The position numbers and the translations under genes were made by a program. The notes beneath the pieces are model-generated. The model was given only the letters and a program-made list of their open reading frames with translations. It ran no database searches and was not told the DNA's origin. Source: Pseudomonas viridiflava (GTDB taxonomy: Bacteria > Pseudomonadota > Gammaproteobacteria > Pseudomonadales > Pseudomonadaceae). Taken from it: 64,000 bases of DNA. The stretch covers positions 62,001-126,000 of the forward strand of contig NZ_UUOC01000050.1 of the NCBI RefSeq assembly GCF_900590755.1, in the 5' to 3' direction. Shown piece by piece: positions 53,575 to 62,959 of the stretch (position 1 is the first letter of the stretch; every line of letters begins with the position of its first letter).

Positions 53575-54441
53575 ATGAGCCTTTCCCCCCCAATCCGTGA
53601 AGAATACGAAGTCACGCTGGAGCCCTTCACTCAGGAAGATCTGGCCCGTGACGTCCCGCTGGCGCAGCGCATCTGGCAACTAAGCTGGGTGCGCAAGACC
53701 GTGATCCTGATTGTGCTGGCCGTGCTATGGGAAATTGCCGCGCGCATCCAGAACAACGACCTGCTGCTGCCCAGCTTTCTGCAGACCGCTGCTGCGTTTT
53801 ATGACGGCATCCTGTCCGGCGAATTGATCGGCAAGGTTTGGATTTCCCTGACCGTGCTGATCCAGGGCTATGTGATCGGCATCGTCCTGGCCTTTGCCCT
53901 GACGACACTGGCGGTCTCGACTCAATTGGGTCGTGATCTGCTCGGCACCCTGACCGCGATGTTCAACCCCCTGCCTGCCATTGCGCTGTTGCCGTTGGCA
54001 CTGCTGTGGTTTGGCCTGGGTCAGAACAGCCTGATTTTCGTGCTGGTGCACTCGGTGCTGTGGGCCTTGGCACTCAACACTTACGCGGGCTTTTTGGGTG
54101 TCTCGGAAACCCAGCGCATGGCCGGTCGTAACTACGGCCTCAAGGGCCTGCGGTTTGTCTGGTACATCCTGATCCCGGCTGCGCTGCCATCGATTCTGGC
54201 GGGTTTGAAAATCGGCTGGGCCTTCGCCTGGCGCACCCTGATCGCCGCCGAGCTGGTTTTCGGCGCGTCATCGGGCAAAGGCGGGCTGGGCTGGTACATC
54301 TTCCAAAACCGCAACGAGCTGTACACCGACAAGGTTTTCGCCGGTCTGGCCGCTGTGATCCTCATCGGTCTGCTGGTGGAAAACCTGCTGTTCGCCAACA
54401 TCGAACGCCTGACCGTCAAGCGCTGGGGTATGCAGCGTTGA
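53575..54441 (+). CDS. Sulfonate/taurine-type ABC transporter permease
   Basis: 288 residues with six helices and a cytoplasmic N-terminal tail of about 50 residues. It has the EAA loop AGRNYGLKGLRFVWYILIPAALPSILAGLKIGWAFAWRTLIAAEL, as in TauC and SsuC. ATG 53575 has only a modest AGAGAG site. Followed by a REP pair and then the binding protein. Confidence 0.92.
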   Translation: MSLSPPIREEYEVTLEPFTQEDLARDVPLAQRIWQLSWVRKTVILIVLAVLWEIAARIQNNDLLLPSFLQTAAAFYDGILSGELIGKVWISLTVLIQGYVIGIVLAFALTTLAVSTQLGRDLLGTLTAMFNPLPAIALLPLALLWFGLGQNSLIFVLVHSVLWALALNTYAGFLGVSETQRMAGRNYGLKGLRFVWYILIPAALPSILAGLKIGWAFAWRTLIAAELVFGASSGKGGLGWYIFQNRNELYTDKVFAGLAAVILIGLLVENLLFANIERLTVKRWGMQR

Positions 54442-54464
54442 TTTAACCGAAAAACTCAACTCCC

Positions 54465-54552
54465 GTTGGAGCGAGGCTTGCCCGCGAACCAGTCAACGCG
54501 GTCAATCAGATACACCGCGTTATCGTTCTTCGCGGGCAAGCCTCGCTCCAAC
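54465..54552. repeat. REP pair, GTTGGAGCGAGGCTTGCCCGCGAA family, head-in
   Basis: Second REP inside the same transport operon, between permease and binding protein. Confidence 0.9.
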
Positions 54553-54571
54553 AAATCCTATGAGGTTCTCC

Positions 54572-55579
54572 ATGGCAATTCCTTTCAAACGCTCAGCCCT
54601 AGTCGCGCTCGCGGCTACCATCGGTCTGCTCAGCAGTGGCGCGCAGGCCGAAGGCAAAATCAGCATCGCCCAGCAATTCGGTATCGGTTACCTGATCCTG
54701 GACGTGGTGCGCGATCAACAACTGATCGAAAAGCACGGTAAAGAGCAGGGCCTGGACATCAAGGTCGACTGGAACAGCATTTCCGGCGCCACCGCCATGA
54801 ACGAAGCGCTGCTCGCCGGCGCGCTGGACGTGGTGTCCGCAGGTGTGCCGCCGATGCTGACCGTCTGGGACCGCACTAAAGGCAAGCAGAACGTCAAAGC
54901 CATCGCCTCGCTGGGTTCGATGCCCAACTACTTGCTGACCAACAACCCGAACGTGAAGACCCTCAAGGACTTCTCCGAAAAAGACCGCATCGCCGTGCCA
55001 GCCGCAGGCGTGGGCTTCCAGTCACGCACCTTGCAGATCGAGACCGCCAAGCAGTTCGGTAACGAAAACTTCAAGAAATTCGACAATATCTCGGTGAGCC
55101 TCGCCCACCCGGACGCCACCTCGGCGCTGATCGCTGGCGGCTCGGAAATCAACGCGCACTTCTCCAGCCCGCCGTTCCAGTACCAGGAACTGGAAAACCC
55201 CAACGTGCATAAAGTGCTGAGTTCCTACGACGCATTGGGCGGTCAGGCCACGTTCAACGTGCTCTACACCACCGAGAAATTCCACGACGAAAACCCGAAG
55301 ACCTACAAAGCCTTCTACGACGCGCTCGCCGAAGCCGAGAAAATCATCAAGGCCGACAAGCCAGCCGCCGCCAAGACCTACATCCGCGTAGAGCAATCCA
55401 AGCTGCCGCTGCCGCTGGTCGAGAAGATCGTCTCCGACCCGGAAATCGACTTCACCATCGCCCCGCAACGCACTTACATCTATGCCGAAAAACTGCATGA
55501 GCTGGGCGTCCTAAAAAACAAAGCCGCGAGCTGGAAGGATTACTTCTTCGAAGAAGCGCATGGTGGTGCGGGTAGTTAA
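54572..55579 (+). CDS. Sulfonate/taurine-type ABC transporter binding protein
   Basis: 335 residues; ATG 54572 with GAGGTTCTCC. Signal peptide (MAIPFKRSALVALAATIGLLSSGAQA-EGK). Mature domain of the SsuA/TauA group: ISIAQQFGIGYLILDVVRDQQLIEKHGKEQGLDIKVDWNSISGATAMNEALLAGALDVVSAGVPPMLTVWDR. It is the last gene of dioxygenase-ATPase-permease-binding protein. The ligand is likely the dioxygenase's substrate. Confidence 0.9.
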   Translation: MAIPFKRSALVALAATIGLLSSGAQAEGKISIAQQFGIGYLILDVVRDQQLIEKHGKEQGLDIKVDWNSISGATAMNEALLAGALDVVSAGVPPMLTVWDRTKGKQNVKAIASLGSMPNYLLTNNPNVKTLKDFSEKDRIAVPAAGVGFQSRTLQIETAKQFGNENFKKFDNISVSLAHPDATSALIAGGSEINAHFSSPPFQYQELENPNVHKVLSSYDALGGQATFNVLYTTEKFHDENPKTYKAFYDALAEAEKIIKADKPAAAKTYIRVEQSKLPLPLVEKIVSDPEIDFTIAPQRTYIYAEKLHELGVLKNKAASWKDYFFEEAHGGAGS

Positions 55580-55586
55580 GCATTTC

Positions 55587-55659
55587 TGTAGGAGCTGCCG
55601 ACGGCTGCGAAAGTGATCTGTCTGATAGACCGTCTTCGCAGCCTGCGGCAGCTCCTACG
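55587..55659. repeat. REP palindrome, TGTAGGAGCTGCCGACGG variant
   Basis: Complete arms with compensatory changes (GACGG/CTGCGGC), just after the binding-protein gene. Confidence 0.8.
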
Positions 55660-55672
55660 GATCACCCCAACC

Positions 55673-55762
55673 GTGGGAACGGTTTTAGCCGGGAAGGGGG
55701 CGGTGCATTCTCTGCTTCCCTGCCGGCAGGAATACCGCTTTACCGGTGAAAGCCGGCACCAC
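55673..55762. repeat. Degenerate REP, GTGGGACCGG family
   Basis: GTGGGAACGGTTTTAGCCGGGAAG and a mismatched inverse GTGAAAGCCGGCACCAC. Confidence 0.55.
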
Positions 55763-55871
55763 GGGATACCGGGAAACTTCGAATATCAAAAACCTAGCAT
55801 TTTTACCAAGTAGACGAACGCCGCCAACAAGCTCAGGCTCATGCTTGTCTCTGATTAACAGAGTTGCTGAC

Positions 55872-56927
55872 ATGGCTCGACAGACCCAACTGTGCCGCTA
55901 CGCCTACGACCCCCTGGACCGCCTCGCGTCCCGCACGCCGCTGGCTGCAGCCGTCAAACGAGACTTCTACCGCAGCGATCGGCTGGCTACCCAGATCCAG
56001 GGTGCCGAACAGCGCAGCTTCGTGCATCACGACAACCAACTGCTGGCGCAACACGCTGTGGTCGGCAAACTGGCCAGCACCGCACTGACCGCTACTGATT
56101 CACAGGCCAGCGTGCTGCACGTCGATGACACTGACATCGTCTACGCCCCCTTCGGCCACCGCGAACCTCTTGCAATCTTGTCTGGATTACCCGGCTTCAA
56201 CGGCCAACAGCCCGACCCGGTCACCGGCCACTACTTGCTGGGCAATGGCTACCGCGCCTACAACCCGACCTTGATGCGCTTCAACACTCCAGACAGCTTG
56301 AGTCCGTTTGGCGAGGGTGGGCTGAATACCTATGCGTATTGCGCGGGGGATCCGGTGAATCGGAGTGACCCGAGTGGGCATGGTTGGCTCGAAACCATGG
56401 ATATTCTGGTTTCCGCCACCTATCTCGCTATCGGTTTGGCAACGGCCAAGTTCGGCTTTAAGGGCGCTCTTCCTGCAGTGCGCGCTGTTTTCAAAGGGGT
56501 CAAGGTTCCCGGCAAATTCGACACTGCAGGCATGACTTTCAGAAGACATGCATATGCGGCGGAGAAACTCGCGGCTGGGGTAGCTCTGGGCGCTCTGTCT
56601 GCCAGTGCCACTTGGGCTACTGCGTTCATCGTTAAAACCAGTGCCCGCGATTCCTATGCACACTTAGCACCGGCACTATTGGGAGTAGCGCTTGCTGCAT
56701 TGACATTGCGCACGCGCTATCGCTTTAAAGCAATATCAAAAGCTTATGACCCAAAGATCTTAGCGTTTTATCAATCGCGGCCACAGACCCAACCAGGTTT
56801 GCGCAGCCCTCTCCGGAAGGCTGATCAGGACCCTTTGGGAAGGTGCGGGGACTTAAATCACTTACAAAACGTGGGTGCCGCTAATTCGTTCTCCAAGGTC
56901 CAACTGATTAGGGGAGCGCGGCTCTGA
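55872..56927 (+). CDS. Short RHS core-plus-tip protein
   Basis: 351 residues from ATG 55872 (MARQTQLCRYAYDPLDRLASRTP). The RHS core SGLPGFNGQQPDPVTGHYLLGNGYRAYNPTLMRF and CAGDPVNRSDPSGHG closes at about residue 180. The variable C-terminus of about 170 residues has hydrophobic segments near 180-200, 235-250 and 265-280 and no recognised toxin fold. It closely resembles the broken gene at 49219 in the core and differs after SGH, the usual cartridge junction. The absence of a shell gene upstream suggests it could pair with the shell at 45674. Confidence 0.78.
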   Translation: MARQTQLCRYAYDPLDRLASRTPLAAAVKRDFYRSDRLATQIQGAEQRSFVHHDNQLLAQHAVVGKLASTALTATDSQASVLHVDDTDIVYAPFGHREPLAILSGLPGFNGQQPDPVTGHYLLGNGYRAYNPTLMRFNTPDSLSPFGEGGLNTYAYCAGDPVNRSDPSGHGWLETMDILVSATYLAIGLATAKFGFKGALPAVRAVFKGVKVPGKFDTAGMTFRRHAYAAEKLAAGVALGALSASATWATAFIVKTSARDSYAHLAPALLGVALAALTLRTRYRFKAISKAYDPKILAFYQSRPQTQPGLRSPLRKADQDPLGRCGDLNHLQNVGAANSFSKVQLIRGARL

Positions 56928-57007
56928 CCCGCTTGCGTTGGAGCAAGTACTTCGGCAGATAAAGCGACGTGATTATCCATTCAGATTTACGATGAGGCTG
57001 ATCTGTC

Positions 57008-57208
57008 ATGACCATGCAAGCCCTCCTCAGCCGCTACACCTACGACCCTCTGGACCGCCTCGCGTCCCGCACAATTCTGGCCGAAGCCATGGTGCAACGC
57101 TTCTACAAGGCAGGTCAGCTTGTGACGGAAGTTCAGGGTATTCCATCAGTGTGCGCCACCCGAAGACCGGAAAGTTTGTGGAATTCGGTGAGGTTTTTTG
57201 AGCGCTGA
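57008..57208 (+). pseudogene. RHS remnant: N-terminus joined to a tip C-terminus
   Basis: MTMQALLSRYTYDPLDRLASRTILAEAMVQRFYKAGQLVTEVQG aligns with the start of the genes at 49219 and 55872, then loses the frame. In another frame the next 57 bp encode YSISVRHPKTGKFVEFGEVF and a stop, which looks like a toxin C-terminus. A deletion has removed the core. Only the remnants remain. Confidence 0.7.
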
Positions 57209-57211
57209 ATA

Positions 57212-57231
57212 TGTAGGAGCTGCCGAAGGCG
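57212..57231 (+). repeat. REP half-element, TGTAGGAGCTGCCGAAGG
   Basis: Left arm only, just after the RHS remnant; probably another scar of deletion. Confidence 0.6.
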
Positions 57232-57373
57232 GTAATTGGCGACTGCCAGGGTTTTGAGCATTGCTGCGTCCTTGCCCGGTGAAGAGACGGGAGTTTAGCA
57301 ATTTCAAAAACGGCGCGTCGCTGCCTGTTGCGAGTGGGCCGCACTCCGACTTGCCCGCTAACTGCCGCAAATC

Positions 57374-57451
57374 TGTAGGAGCGAACTTGTTCGCGAGGCG
57401 ATCTGCGGATTCACACCCTATCAACGCCTCGCCAACAAGTTGGCTCCTACA
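57374..57451. repeat. REP-like palindrome, TGTAGGAGCGAACTTGTTCGCG variant
   Basis: TGTAGGAGCGAACTTGTTCGCGAGGCG and inverse CGCCTCGCCAACAAGTTGGCTCCTACA, in the noncoding 380 bp between the remnant and the efflux operon. Confidence 0.75.
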
Positions 57452-57587
57452 TGGCCACGTGCTCCACCGAAATGGCACTGATCACGCACCCCACGGAACC
57501 CTGATCTACGCTTACAGTCGCATAGTCACGGCGCTACCCACTCAATCGCAGCGAGGCACGCGCATGGCATCCGCAAAAGGAGTCTGC

Positions 57588-58706
57588 ATGCCCGTTTCTC
57601 CCTCAAGACTGGCGATTGTTGGCCTGACGTTTTCGTTGGCAATGCTCACTGGCTGCGGCAAAGAAAAGCCGCCTGAGCCGAACCTCCCACGCGTCCACGT
57701 GCAAGAAGTCGCGACGGCCGATTACGCTGCGCAAGTTGCCCTGACCGGCGATATTCAGGCCCGGGTTCAGACTCAGCTTTCGTTCCGGGTCGGCGGCAAG
57801 ATCATTCAGCGCATGGTCGATGTCGGCGACCGGGTCACGGCGCGGCAGGTGCTGGCCAAGCTCGATCCCAAGGATTTGCAGACTAACGTTGACTCCGCCA
57901 CTGCCGCAGTCGCCGCCGAACAGGCGCGGGTGACGCAAAGCAGTGCAGCTTTTGTGCGCCAGGAAAAGCTGCTGCCCAAGGGTTACACCAGCCGCAGCGA
58001 ATACGACTCGGCCCAGGCCGCATTGCGCAGCAGCCAGAGCGCGCTCAAGGCCGCCCAGGCGCAGTTGGCCAATGCGCGGGAGCAACTGAGTTACACCGCA
58101 CTGATTGCCGAAGCACCGGGAGTGATTACAGAACGCCAGGCGGAAGTGGGCCAGGTGGTGCAAGCAACCATGCCGATCTTTGGTCTGGCCCGGGATGGTG
58201 AGCGGGATGCGGTGTTCAACGTCTATGAATCGCTGTTCGCCGAGCCCACGGGCAATCAGCCGGTGGCGGTGACACTGCTGGAGAATCCGCAGATCAAGGC
58301 CGTCGGCAAAGTCCGGGAAGTCACGCCCGCTGTCTCAGCTGAAACTGGCACTCTGCAAGTGAAGATCGCTCTGGAAAAACTCCCGGACGGCATGGACCTG
58401 GGCTCAGTGGTCAGCGTGAGCCTGCATGCTCCGGGCAAGGCCAGTGTCGAGTTGCCATGGGCCGCGCTGACCAAGGGCTTGGGCAAGGAACTGGGCCAAC
58501 CCGCCGTGTGGGTTGTGGACGATCAAGGCAAGGCCAATTTGCGTGGCGTCACGGTGGCGCGTTACCTGACCGGCAAGGTGATCATTTCCGACGGCTTGAA
58601 AGGCGGTGAAAAAGTGGTGGTGATGGGCGGGCAACTGTTGCACCCGGACATGCAGGTCGAAGTCGCTCCCACCGAACAGCAAAAAACCGCCAAGGTGCAG
58701 CCATGA
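57588..58706 (+). CDS. triA: RND efflux adaptor lipoprotein 1
   Basis: 372 residues, membrane-fusion protein. Signal with lipobox LTGC (Cys23), so it is anchored to the inner-membrane outer leaflet; an earlier in-frame ATG at 57564 is less likely than 57588, which follows AAAAGGAG. Barrel-sandwich halves GKIIQRMVDVGDRVTARQVLAKLDP and EAPGVITERQAEVGQVVQATMPIFGLA flank a helical hairpin (about 100-150). First of three coupled genes with two adaptors and one pump, the TriABC layout. Symbol by layout and similarity, not by search. Confidence 0.75.
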   Translation: MPVSPSRLAIVGLTFSLAMLTGCGKEKPPEPNLPRVHVQEVATADYAAQVALTGDIQARVQTQLSFRVGGKIIQRMVDVGDRVTARQVLAKLDPKDLQTNVDSATAAVAAEQARVTQSSAAFVRQEKLLPKGYTSRSEYDSAQAALRSSQSALKAAQAQLANAREQLSYTALIAEAPGVITERQAEVGQVVQATMPIFGLARDGERDAVFNVYESLFAEPTGNQPVAVTLLENPQIKAVGKVREVTPAVSAETGTLQVKIALEKLPDGMDLGSVVSVSLHAPGKASVELPWAALTKGLGKELGQPAVWVVDDQGKANLRGVTVARYLTGKVIISDGLKGGEKVVVMGGQLLHPDMQVEVAPTEQQKTAKVQP

Positions 58707-59770
58707 AACGCCTGATGCCACTGCTGTTGCTGGGCGTATTGAGCGCATGCAGCAAGGAAGAACCTGCGCCGGACCCGGTGCGCCCGGTGTTGTGGGTAGA
58801 AGCCAACGCGATTTCCGAAGAAAGCCTTGGGCGTTTTGCGGGCAATATCGAAGCCCGCTTTGAAAGCACCCTGGGCTTTCGAGTAGGCGGGCGCATCGCT
58901 CAGCGCCATGTGGATGTGGGCAGCGAGGTGCAGAAGGGCCAGTTGCTTGCGACCCTCGACCCGACCGATCAGCAAAACAATGTACGCGCTGCTCAGGGCG
59001 ACTTGGCAAGGATCGAAGCGCAGTGGATCAACGCCCAGGCTAACGCCCGCCGTCAACAGGAATTGTTTGATCGCGGCGTGGGTGCACAGGCCCAACTGGA
59101 TATCGCCCAGACCGATTTGAAAACCACCAATTCATCCCGGGAGCAGGCGCGCTCGGCGTTGAGCCAAGCACAGGATCAACTGGGTTACAGTGAGCTGCGC
59201 ACCGATCACGCGGCGGTGGTGACCCGTTGGCAAGCCGAAGCGGGGCAGGTGGTGACGGCGGGGCAGGAAGTCGTGACCCTGGCGCGCCCGGATGTCAAAG
59301 AAGCGGTGATTGATTTTCCGGGTTCATTGGCAGACCAACTGCCCGTGGGCGTCGAGTTCAAGGTCGCCAGCCAGCTCGACCCGCAAATTGCCACCACAGC
59401 CACTCTGCGGGAAATCGAACCCCAGGCCGAACGAACAACCCGCACCCGGCGCGCTCGCTTGACCCTGACCGACACGCCTGAATCGTTCCGCCTCGGTACG
59501 GCCATCAGCGTGACCCTCAGTTCGGCCATCGCGGCGCGCACCCAGTTGCCGATCCACGCGCTGCAAGAGGTCGATGGCAAAACCCGGATCTGGGTCATCG
59601 ATCAGCAGAACCAGACCGTTAACCCGCGTGATGTGCAAGTGGTCAGCCGCACGGGCGATACCTTCGTGCTGAGCAATGGCGTCAAGCCTGGCGAGCGGGT
59701 AGTCAGTGCCGGGGTCAACAGCCTGAAACCGGGCCAGAAAGTCAAAGTCGATGAAGGAAGCCCGCGATGA
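58703..59770 (+). CDS. triB: RND efflux adaptor lipoprotein 2
   Basis: 355 residues; overlaps the previous stop as ATGA. Lipobox LSAC (Cys16). Barrel-sandwich segments RVGGRIAQRHVDVGSEVQKGQLLATLDP and RTDHAAVVTRWQAEAGQVVTAGQEVVTLARP around a helical hairpin; C-terminal beta-barrel ARTQLPIHALQEVDGKTRIWVID. Needed with the first adaptor in TriABC-type pumps. It overlaps the pump gene by 4 bp (ATGA). Confidence 0.75.
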   Translation: MKRLMPLLLLGVLSACSKEEPAPDPVRPVLWVEANAISEESLGRFAGNIEARFESTLGFRVGGRIAQRHVDVGSEVQKGQLLATLDPTDQQNNVRAAQGDLARIEAQWINAQANARRQQELFDRGVGAQAQLDIAQTDLKTTNSSREQARSALSQAQDQLGYSELRTDHAAVVTRWQAEAGQVVTAGQEVVTLARPDVKEAVIDFPGSLADQLPVGVEFKVASQLDPQIATTATLREIEPQAERTTRTRRARLTLTDTPESFRLGTAISVTLSSAIAARTQLPIHALQEVDGKTRIWVIDQQNQTVNPRDVQVVSRTGDTFVLSNGVKPGERVVSAGVNSLKPGQKVKVDEGSPR

Positions 59771-62700
59771 AAGGGAATTTCAACCTGTCCGAATGGGCCA
59801 TCAAACACCAGTCGTTTGTCTGGTACCTGATGTTCGTCGCACTGCTCATGGGCGTGTTTTCCTACATGAATCTGGGCCGTGAAGAAGATCCGTCCTTCAC
59901 CATCAAAACCATGGTCGTACAAACCCGCTGGCCGGGCGCGACGGTGGACGAAACCCTGGAACAAGTCACCGACCGTATCGAGAAAAAGCTAGAAGAGCTC
60001 GACTCTCTCGACTACGTGAAAAGCTACACCCGGCCCGGTGAGTCGACGATTCTGGTCAACCTGCGAGACACCACCAGCGCCAAGGACATTCCGGAAATCT
60101 GGTATCAGGTGCGCAAGAAGATCGACGACATCCGCAGCCAGTTTCCGCAGGGCATGCAGGGGCCGTTCTTCAACGATGAATTCGGTGATGTGTACGGCTC
60201 GATCTATGCCTTCACCGCCGATGGTTTCTCCATGCGTCAGTTGCGCGATTACGTGGAGCAGGTGCGCGCGGAAATCCGCGAAGTGCCGGGGTTGGGCAAG
60301 GTCGAAATGATCGGCCAGCAGGACGAAGTGCTGTACCTGAATTTCTCCACCCGCAAGCTCGCCGCCCTGGGGCTGGATCAGCGGCAGGTAGTGCAAAGCC
60401 TGCAATCGCAGAACACCGTCACGCCTGCTGGAGTGATCGAAGCGGGGCCGGAGCGGATCTCGGTGCGCACCTCCGGGCAGTTCGAATCCGAGAAGGACCT
60501 GGCGGCGGTCAACCTGCGGCTCAATGATCGCTTCTACCGTTTGAGCGACATCGCCGAAATCACTCGCGGCTACACCGATCCGCCCAAACCCTTGTTCCGC
60601 TACAACGGCAAACCTGCTATTGGGCTGGCAATTGCCATGAAGAAGGGCGGCAATATTCAGGAGTTCGGCAAGGCGCTGCATGCCCGAATGGAAGCGACGA
60701 CTGCTGACCTGCCGGTGGGCGTTGGCGTGCACAGTGTGTCGGACCAGGCCGAGGTGGTGGAAAAAGCCGTGGGCGGTTTCACCAGCGCGCTGTTTGAAGC
60801 GGTGGTGATCGTGTTGATTGTCAGCTTCGTCAGCCTTGGAGTGCGTGCCGGGTTGGTGGTGGCGTGCTCGATCCCGCTGGTGCTGGCCATGGTCTTCGTG
60901 TTCATGGAGTACAGCGGCATCACCATGCAGCGTATTTCCCTCGGCGCGCTCATCATCGCCCTGGGCCTGCTGGTGGACGACGCGATGATCACTGTGGAAA
61001 TGATGGTCACGCGCCTGGAAATGGGCGAGACCAAAGAGCAGGCCGCCACTTTCGCGTACACCTCCACGGCCTTCCCGATGCTCACCGGCACATTGGTGAC
61101 CGTGGCCGGGTTTGTGCCCATCGGTCTCAACGCCAGCTCGGCGGGGGAATACACCTTCACGCTGTTTGCGGTGATTGCCGTGGCGATGCTGGTGTCCTGG
61201 ATAGTGGCGGTGCTGTTCGCGCCAGTCATCGGCGTGCATATCCTGAGCAGCAACATCAAGAAGAAGGATGAGAAGGAGAAAGAGGGCCGCGTTGCCCGGG
61301 CCTTCAACGGCAGCATGTTCTGGGCGATGCGCAATCGCTGGCTGACGATCATCATCACCGTCCTGCTGTTTGTGGGCGCGGTGTTCTCCATGCAGTTCGT
61401 GCAGAATCAGTTTTTCCCGTCTTCGGACCGTCCGGAAATCCTTGTCGACCTGAACCTGCCGCAAAACGCCTCGATAAACGAAACCCGCAAAGTGGTGGAC
61501 CGCCTTGAAGCCACCCTCAAGGACGATCCGGACATCGCGCGCTGGAGCACCTACATCGGCCAGGGCGCTTTGCGTTTTTATCTGCCGCTGGATCAGCAAC
61601 TGGAAAATCCTTACTACGCGCAACTGGTGATCGTCAGCAAAAGCCTGGAACAGCGTACCGCCCTGAGCGAGCGGCTGAACAAGCGTTTACGTGAGGATTT
61701 CGTCGGTATCGGCAGTTACGTGCAGCCGCTGGAAATGGGCCCGCCGGTGGGGCGTCCGCTGCAATACCGTATCAGCGGCGAGAACATCGACAAGGTCCGC
61801 CAGCACGCCATCGAGCTGGCGACGCTGCTGGACAATAACGCCCATGTTGGCGAGATGATTTACGACTGGAACGAGCCGGGCAAAGTCCTGCGCATCGACA
61901 TCAACCAGGACAAGGCGCGGCAACTGGGCTTGTCTTCGGAAGATGTCGCGCAACTGATGAACAGCATCGTCAGCGGTTCGTCCGTGACTCAGGTGCGTGA
62001 TGACATCTATCTGATCAACGTTGTGGGCCGCGCCGAAGACGCTGAACGCGGCTCCCCCGAGACTCTGCAAAACCTGCAGATCGTCACGTCGGGCGGCACG
62101 TCGATCCCGCTGCTGGCGTTTGCCACCGTACGCTACGAAATGGAGCAGCCGCTGGTCTGGCGCCGTGATCGCAAGCCGACCATCACCGTGAAGGCCGCCG
62201 TTGCCGATGACATGCAGCCTACGGATCTGGTCAAACAGCTGAAGCCGGAAATAGACAAATTCAACGCCGGTCTGCCGGTGGGTTACAAGGTGGCCACAGG
62301 CGGGACAGTTGAAGAAAGCAGCAAGGCCCAAGGCCCGATCGCCAGCGTAGTGCCGCTGATGATCTTCTTGATGGCGACCTTCCTGATGATCCAGCTGCAC
62401 AGTGTGCAGAAGTTGTTTCTGGTGGCCAGCGTGGCGCCATTGGGCTTGATCGGCGTGGTGCTGGCGCTGATCCCGACGGGCACGCCCATGGGCTTTGTGG
62501 CGATCCTCGGGATATTGGCGCTGATCGGCATCATCATCCGCAACTCGGTGATTCTGGTGACGCAGATTGATTCCTACGAACGCGACGGTTATCTGCCGTG
62601 GGACGCCGTTGCCGAAGCCACCCAGCACCGCCGCCGCCCGATCCTGCTCACCGCAGCCGCCGCCAGCCTGGGCATGATCCCCATCGCTCGTGAAGTCTTC

Positions 62701-62865
62701 TGGGGCCCAATGGCCTACGCCATGATCGGCGGCATCATCATCGCCACGCTGCTGACTCTGCTATTTTTGCCTGCTCTGTACGTGGCCTGGTATCGGATTA
62801 AAGAGCCGAGTGATGATGAGCGTAGAGAAGCGAAATCGAGGGGTGAGTCAGTGCAACCGAGTTGA
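59767..62865 (+). CDS. triC: RND efflux inner-membrane transporter
   Basis: 1032 residues, 12 helices with two large periplasmic loops. TM4 has the proton-relay pair in LGLLVDDAMITVEMMV; GREEDPSFTIKTMVVQTRWPGATVDETLEQVTD is the TriC-type N-terminal periplasmic pattern. No outer-membrane channel gene follows, as in TriABC, which uses the unlinked OpmH. Drug substrates (triclosan and detergents in P. aeruginosa) are not shown here. Confidence 0.85.
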   Translation: MKGNFNLSEWAIKHQSFVWYLMFVALLMGVFSYMNLGREEDPSFTIKTMVVQTRWPGATVDETLEQVTDRIEKKLEELDSLDYVKSYTRPGESTILVNLRDTTSAKDIPEIWYQVRKKIDDIRSQFPQGMQGPFFNDEFGDVYGSIYAFTADGFSMRQLRDYVEQVRAEIREVPGLGKVEMIGQQDEVLYLNFSTRKLAALGLDQRQVVQSLQSQNTVTPAGVIEAGPERISVRTSGQFESEKDLAAVNLRLNDRFYRLSDIAEITRGYTDPPKPLFRYNGKPAIGLAIAMKKGGNIQEFGKALHARMEATTADLPVGVGVHSVSDQAEVVEKAVGGFTSALFEAVVIVLIVSFVSLGVRAGLVVACSIPLVLAMVFVFMEYSGITMQRISLGALIIALGLLVDDAMITVEMMVTRLEMGETKEQAATFAYTSTAFPMLTGTLVTVAGFVPIGLNASSAGEYTFTLFAVIAVAMLVSWIVAVLFAPVIGVHILSSNIKKKDEKEKEGRVARAFNGSMFWAMRNRWLTIIITVLLFVGAVFSMQFVQNQFFPSSDRPEILVDLNLPQNASINETRKVVDRLEATLKDDPDIARWSTYIGQGALRFYLPLDQQLENPYYAQLVIVSKSLEQRTALSERLNKRLREDFVGIGSYVQPLEMGPPVGRPLQYRISGENIDKVRQHAIELATLLDNNAHVGEMIYDWNEPGKVLRIDINQDKARQLGLSSEDVAQLMNSIVSGSSVTQVRDDIYLINVVGRAEDAERGSPETLQNLQIVTSGGTSIPLLAFATVRYEMEQPLVWRRDRKPTITVKAAVADDMQPTDLVKQLKPEIDKFNAGLPVGYKVATGGTVEESSKAQGPIASVVPLMIFLMATFLMIQLHSVQKLFLVASVAPLGLIGVVLALIPTGTPMGFVAILGILALIGIIIRNSVILVTQIDSYERDGYLPWDAVAEATQHRRRPILLTAAAASLGMIPIAREVFWGPMAYAMIGGIIIATLLTLLFLPALYVAWYRIKEPSDDERREAKSRGESVQPS

Positions 62866-62869
62866 ATCA

Positions 62870-62933
62870 TTCGCGGGCAAGCCTCGCTCCAACGGAAAAA
62901 GGTGAACCCGTTGGAGCGAGGCTTGCCCGCGAA
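62870..62933. repeat. Left REP doublet of the RAYT unit, head-out
   Basis: TTCGCGGGCAAGCCTCGC and GTTGGAGCGAGGCTTGCC units point away from each other, 16 bp apart. The whole segment is the inverse of 63521-63585 except for one base in the spacer (GGAAAAAGGTGAACCC against GGAAAAACGGTGAACCC). Confidence 0.92.
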
Positions 62934-62959
62934 GGCCGCGACTCAGTTTCAGAATCGAG

